DNA of 8,861 nt. Origin: UBA5177 sp002413265 (GTDB lineage Bacteria > Chloroflexota > UBA5177). Numbering within the stretch: the stretch's first letter is position 1; the number at the start of each line of letters is the position of its first letter. Positions 7,445 to 8,861 of this stretch are shown piece by piece. Where the stretch lies: NCBI GenBank assembly GCA_036752825.1, contig DAIORV010000094.1:1-8861 (forward strand). The letters are read 5' to 3'. The notes below the pieces were generated by a model. It saw only the letters and a program-made list of their open reading frames with translations, ran no database searches and had not been told where the DNA came from. The position numbers were made by a program, and so were the translations under genes.

Positions 7445-7459
7445 GGTCAGAGGCTGACC
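7445..7459. promoter_or_regulatory. Perfect inverted repeat, candidate operator in the divergent promoter region
   Basis: GGTCAG-agg-CTGACC, six-base arms with a three-base spacer, in the 104-bp gap between the divergent membrane gene and second Ubl gene. It lies ten bases upstream of a TACACT -10-like box (7469-7474). The position would let one DNA-binding protein control both directions. No regulator gene is recognised in the window. Confidence 0.4.
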
Positions 7460-7468
7460 GCGCGAGCC

Positions 7469-7474
7469 TACACT
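7469..7474 (+). promoter_or_regulatory. Candidate -10 box for the second Ubl gene
   Basis: TACACT, an actinobacterial-style -10 hexamer 47 bases before the GTG start of the second Ubl. No clear -35 is present at the usual distance, where part of the inverted repeat lies instead, so it may depend on an activator or be fortuitous. Confidence 0.3.
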
Positions 7475-7520
7475 TCTGGCCAGCCGAGGCGGATCGTGGG
7501 GAAGAAGCAGGAGAGTTCAA

Positions 7521-7787
7521 GTGGGGATGGGCAGTGACAGAGTCGTGGCGGTTCAGGTCCACATTAACGGGCGACCGTACAGAGTAGAGGGGAGCACCAT
7601 GTCCGGAGCCCAGCTCCGGACGCTGGCCGTGCCGCCCATAGGTCCAGAGAGCGATCTCTTCGTTGAGCGGCCCGGACTGGCCCAAGACGACTTGATTCAA
7701 GAAGGGCAGACAGTCGCACTGGAGGAGGGCATGCATTTCTTCTCGGCACCTCGGACAATCACTGCAGGTGGGCGATACGTCCGGTGA
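7521..7787 (+). CDS. Second ubiquitin-like modifier (multiubiquitin-domain family)
   Basis: An 88-residue paralogue of the first Ubl. Shared features are STMSGAQLR (25-33; SESMSGADLR in the other), the PP and DL positions, and GMHFFSAP (70-77; GMHFFTAP in the other). It ends TAGGRYVR, so a Gly-Gly at 83-84 is followed by a four-residue tail that must be removed before activation, unlike the one-residue tail of the first Ubl. The GTG at 7521 has AGGAG at 7509-7513 seven bases upstream, an ideal distance; an in-frame ATG two codons later is the alternative. It is separated from the E1/E2 genes by the minus-strand membrane gene and heads its own two-gene transcript with the nuclease/NDT-like gene, 41 bp downstream. 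It may be a second modifier for the same E1/E2 or one specialised for its neighbour. Confidence 0.83.
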   Translation: MGMGSDRVVAVQVHINGRPYRVEGSTMSGAQLRTLAVPPIGPESDLFVERPGLAQDDLIQEGQTVALEEGMHFFSAPRTITAGGRYVR

Positions 7788-7828
7788 TGGCGAGATCCGA
7801 GGCGGCAATACTGGAGCCAGCGGCCTGA

Positions 7829-8599
7829 TTGACTAGATCGTCGGCTGACTTGGCGGAGCTCGTTCGAGCGGTCTTAACTCGGAGACGAATTCCATTCGTC
7901 ATGGAACCGAGCGTCGGCGGTGTCCGTCCTGACTTCCTGGTCGAGGCTCAAGACGGACGAACCCTCGTCTTAGAGGCCAAGTCGTGGGCCAGATCCCGGC
8001 AGACCGTTGAGCGAGCTCAGGCCCAAGCCCAGTTCTTCCGGAGCGCGACCGACGCGACTGACGCGTGGATCGTGTTGCAAGACTCCCCGTCTGATCCGAC
8101 GCGCGGAGTTGTTTCTTTGGCGGATCTGACCATCCTGATCGATAAATGGCGTGGATCAGCGCGCCTACGCGAGCCGCCGGGCCGTCGTCAGAATCCGTAC
8201 CTCTTCGCGGCGATGCCATTTGAGGCTAAGTACGACGATGTCCACCTTGTTGCGATGGTAGGAGCCTGTAATGGGGTCGGACTCGATTGCCTTCGCGTGG
8301 ACTATGAGCAATACACCGGTCAGGTCATCGATCATATTCACCAGCTGATTCATGACAGCGTGGGCGTGATCTGCGATTTGTCCGAGTCGAATGCAAACGT
8401 CACGTATGAGGTGGGTTATGCCACCGCTCTCAACCGCAAAGTCGTACCTATCTGCAGTACGCCTTTGCGCGATGTGCCGTTTAACCTGCGAGGGTGGAAC
8501 ATTCTTGCTTATCGATCGGGGCAGACTCTGGCCCTTCGCAAGGCTCTTAAGACTCGACTCGAATCAGTCTTCGGAACTACGGGGTCAGCTGGTCTATAA
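7829..8599 (+). CDS. PD-(D/E)XK nuclease-like domain fused to NDT/TIR-like domain, candidate effector
   Basis: A 256-residue two-domain protein. Residues ~8-105 carry PDFLVE (34-39) and LEAKSW (48-53), giving D35 and E49-x-K51 of a PD-(D/E)XK nuclease-type site. Residues ~123-248 form a Rossmann-like domain of the nucleoside 2-deoxyribosyltransferase/TIR-like group: YLFAAMPFEAKYDDV (124-138), VICDLSESNANVTYE (180-194), GYATALNRKVVPI (196-208), with E194 the candidate catalytic glutamate. Such domains can bind or cleave nucleotides or NAD, so the protein could act on nucleic acid, nucleotides or both; this is inference. An in-frame TGA ends at 7828, so TTG at 7829 is the earliest start, with GGAG at 7813-7816 upstream; ATG 7901 would cut into the nuclease domain. 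It is probably cotranscribed with the second Ubl. It is the last gene before the att site. Confidence 0.7.
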   Translation: MTRSSADLAELVRAVLTRRRIPFVMEPSVGGVRPDFLVEAQDGRTLVLEAKSWARSRQTVERAQAQAQFFRSATDATDAWIVLQDSPSDPTRGVVSLADLTILIDKWRGSARLREPPGRRQNPYLFAAMPFEAKYDDVHLVAMVGACNGVGLDCLRVDYEQYTGQVIDHIHQLIHDSVGVICDLSESNANVTYEVGYATALNRKVVPICSTPLRDVPFNLRGWNILAYRSGQTLALRKALKTRLESVFGTTGSAGL

Positions 8600-8617
8600 C
8601 CAAAAAACTGGTACGCT

Positions 8618-8635
8618 GTCCGCGCTTTCGCGGAC
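8618..8635. terminator. Hairpin after the last gene, weak terminator candidate
   Basis: Perfect 7-bp stem with a 4-base loop starting 19 bases after the nuclease/NDT-like stop. No U-tract follows on the plus strand, so if it ends transcription it would do so by the U-less manner proposed for some actinobacteria. An A-run at 8602-8607 would give a delayed U-run on the opposite strand. Confidence 0.35.
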
Positions 8636-8653
8636 GCAATAAACCGTGGAGCT

Positions 8654-8715
8654 AACGGCTCAAACCGTTATGGAAAATGGCCCGACGGCCGCTTCTGAAT
8701 TCAAAATCTGAGGGT
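8654..8715 (+). repeat. Degenerate copy of the tRNA-Ser 3'-half/att sequence
   Basis: GGCTCAAACCGTTATGG (8658-8674) matches GGCTCGAAAACCGTTATGG (8729-8747) apart from two one-base gaps. Further matches follow in order: TGGCCC (8679-8684 against 8753-8758) and TTCAAA (8700-8705 against 8767-8772). The copy keeps a 6-bp stem, TAACGG/CCGTTA (8654-8659/8666-8671), closing an anticodon-arm-like loop CTCAAA. It lacks a pairing T arm and an acceptor strand, so it is not a functional tRNA. An older attachment-site relic or element-borne copy is likely. Confidence 0.5.
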
Positions 8716-8730
8716 AAATCGAGCGTCGGG

Positions 8731-8789
8731 CTCGAAAACCGTTATGGGTCACTGGCCCATCGAGAGTTCAAATCTCTCCCTCTCCGCCA
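8731..8789 (+). other. 3' half of tRNA-Ser(CGA): attachment site (attL/attR) of the integrated element
   Basis: From the anticodon loop onward this is a good class II tRNA: loop CTCGAAA (8731-8737, anticodon CGA at 8733-8735), 3' anticodon stem ACCGT (8738-8742), variable arm ATGGG/CCCAT (8744-8748/8756-8760), T arm GAGAG-TTCAAAT-CTCTC (8762-8778), acceptor strand CCTCTCC (8779-8785), discriminator G and encoded CCA (8787-8789). No matching GGAGAGG 5' acceptor strand or D arm lies upstream, and the 5' anticodon stem is disrupted (TCGGG against ACCGT pairs only three of five). Elements using tRNA sites typically leave exactly such a 3' half at the far end. The intact tRNA-Ser should lie at the other end of the element, left of the window. 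Confidence 0.75.
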
Positions 8790-8798
8790 CACTTTCTG

Positions 8799-8812
8799 GG
8801 AGGGGCCCCTCC
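8799..8812. repeat. 14-bp perfect palindrome
   Basis: GGAGGGGCCCCTCC, directly downstream of the tRNA 3' end. With no loop it would not make a normal RNA hairpin, though four to five outer base pairs around a GGCC loop could form. Its role is unknown; it sits on the presumed chromosomal side of the junction. Confidence 0.35.
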
Positions 8813-8832
8813 TGCTAGTTTGAGTTCAGAAG

Positions 8833-8853
8833 ACCGGCCGCAAGGCCGGTTTT
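8833..8853 (+). terminator. Intrinsic terminator of the tRNA-Ser locus
   Basis: ACCGGCC (8833-8839), GCAA loop, GGCCGGT (8844-8850), then a T-run (TTTT at 8850-8853, further T-rich to the end). It lies 43 bases past the tRNA CCA and is probably the original terminator of the tRNA gene, marking the chromosomal side of the att site. Confidence 0.75.
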
Positions 8854-8861
8854 CGTCGTTT

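Larger units (their letters stand above)
8600..8730. other. Non-coding end of the island
   Basis: No gene is supported here. It holds a 7-bp hairpin (GTCCGCG/CGCGGAC, 8618-8635, loop CTTT) without a following T-run on the plus strand, and a degenerate repeat of the tRNA-derived attachment sequence, listed separately. The base composition is locally more A-rich, with an A-run at 8602-8607. Confidence 0.5.

Noticed and set aside
8690..8789. Complete tRNA-Ser gene
   Set aside because: No 5' acceptor strand (GGAGAGG) or D arm is present and the 5' anticodon stem mispairs. Only the 3' half is supported.
1..8861. CRISPR arrays, insertion sequences, rRNA
   Set aside because: I saw no regularly spaced direct repeats, transposase motifs or rRNA-like sequence on either strand.

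Overview
The window is GC-rich, densely packed bacterial DNA. GTG/TTG starts, 4-bp stop/start overlaps and TAnnnT-like -10 boxes suggest an actinobacterium, although no marker gene fixes the taxon. It reads as the right-hand end of a defence-type genomic island. The last ~130 bp hold the 3' half of a tRNA-Ser(CGA) gene with no 5' half, followed by an intrinsic terminator. This is the usual signature of the distal attachment site of an element integrated into a tRNA gene. No integrase is visible, so one would have to lie left of the window.

Layout. (1) Positions 3-4072: a translationally coupled pair, a beta-class DNA methyltransferase (Mod-like, perhaps cut by the window edge) and an SF2 helicase with a C-terminal PD-ExK nuclease motif (Res-like). 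Together they form a type III-like restriction-modification locus. (2) Positions 4219-6604: four tightly packed plus-strand genes encoding a ubiquitin-like protein (Ubl), an E2-like protein, a JAB/JAMM peptidase-E1 (ThiF) fusion, and a small protein of the DUF6527 type. This is a ubiquitin-like conjugation operon of the kind described as Bub (bacterial ubiquitination-like). The residue aligned with the E2 catalytic cysteine is a serine (Ser94), as expected for a pathway using oxyester rather than thioester intermediates. (3) Positions 6616-7416, minus strand: a membrane-anchored coiled-coil protein with a GAF-like domain, convergent with the operon. (4) Positions 7521-8599, plus strand, transcribed divergently from the membrane gene: a second, paralogous Ubl with a Gly-Gly plus four-residue tail, then a protein fusing a PD-(D/E)XK nuclease-like domain to a nucleoside deoxyribosyltransferase/TIR-like domain. 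(5) Positions 8600-8861: no gene; a hairpin, a degenerate copy of the tRNA/att sequence, the tRNA-Ser 3' half, a palindrome and a terminator.

How the parts may work together (inference). The JAB domain and/or the DUF6527 protein would trim the Ubl C-terminus to glycine, E1 would adenylate it, and the serine E2 would pass it to targets. The second Ubl may be an alternative modifier for the same E1/E2, or one dedicated to the nuclease/NDT-like protein beside it. The membrane GAF protein could be a sensor or anchor. The restriction locus would be an independent defence system on the same island. The most novel-looking part is the second Ubl paired with a putative nuclease/NAD- or nucleotide-processing effector next to a Bub-type operon.
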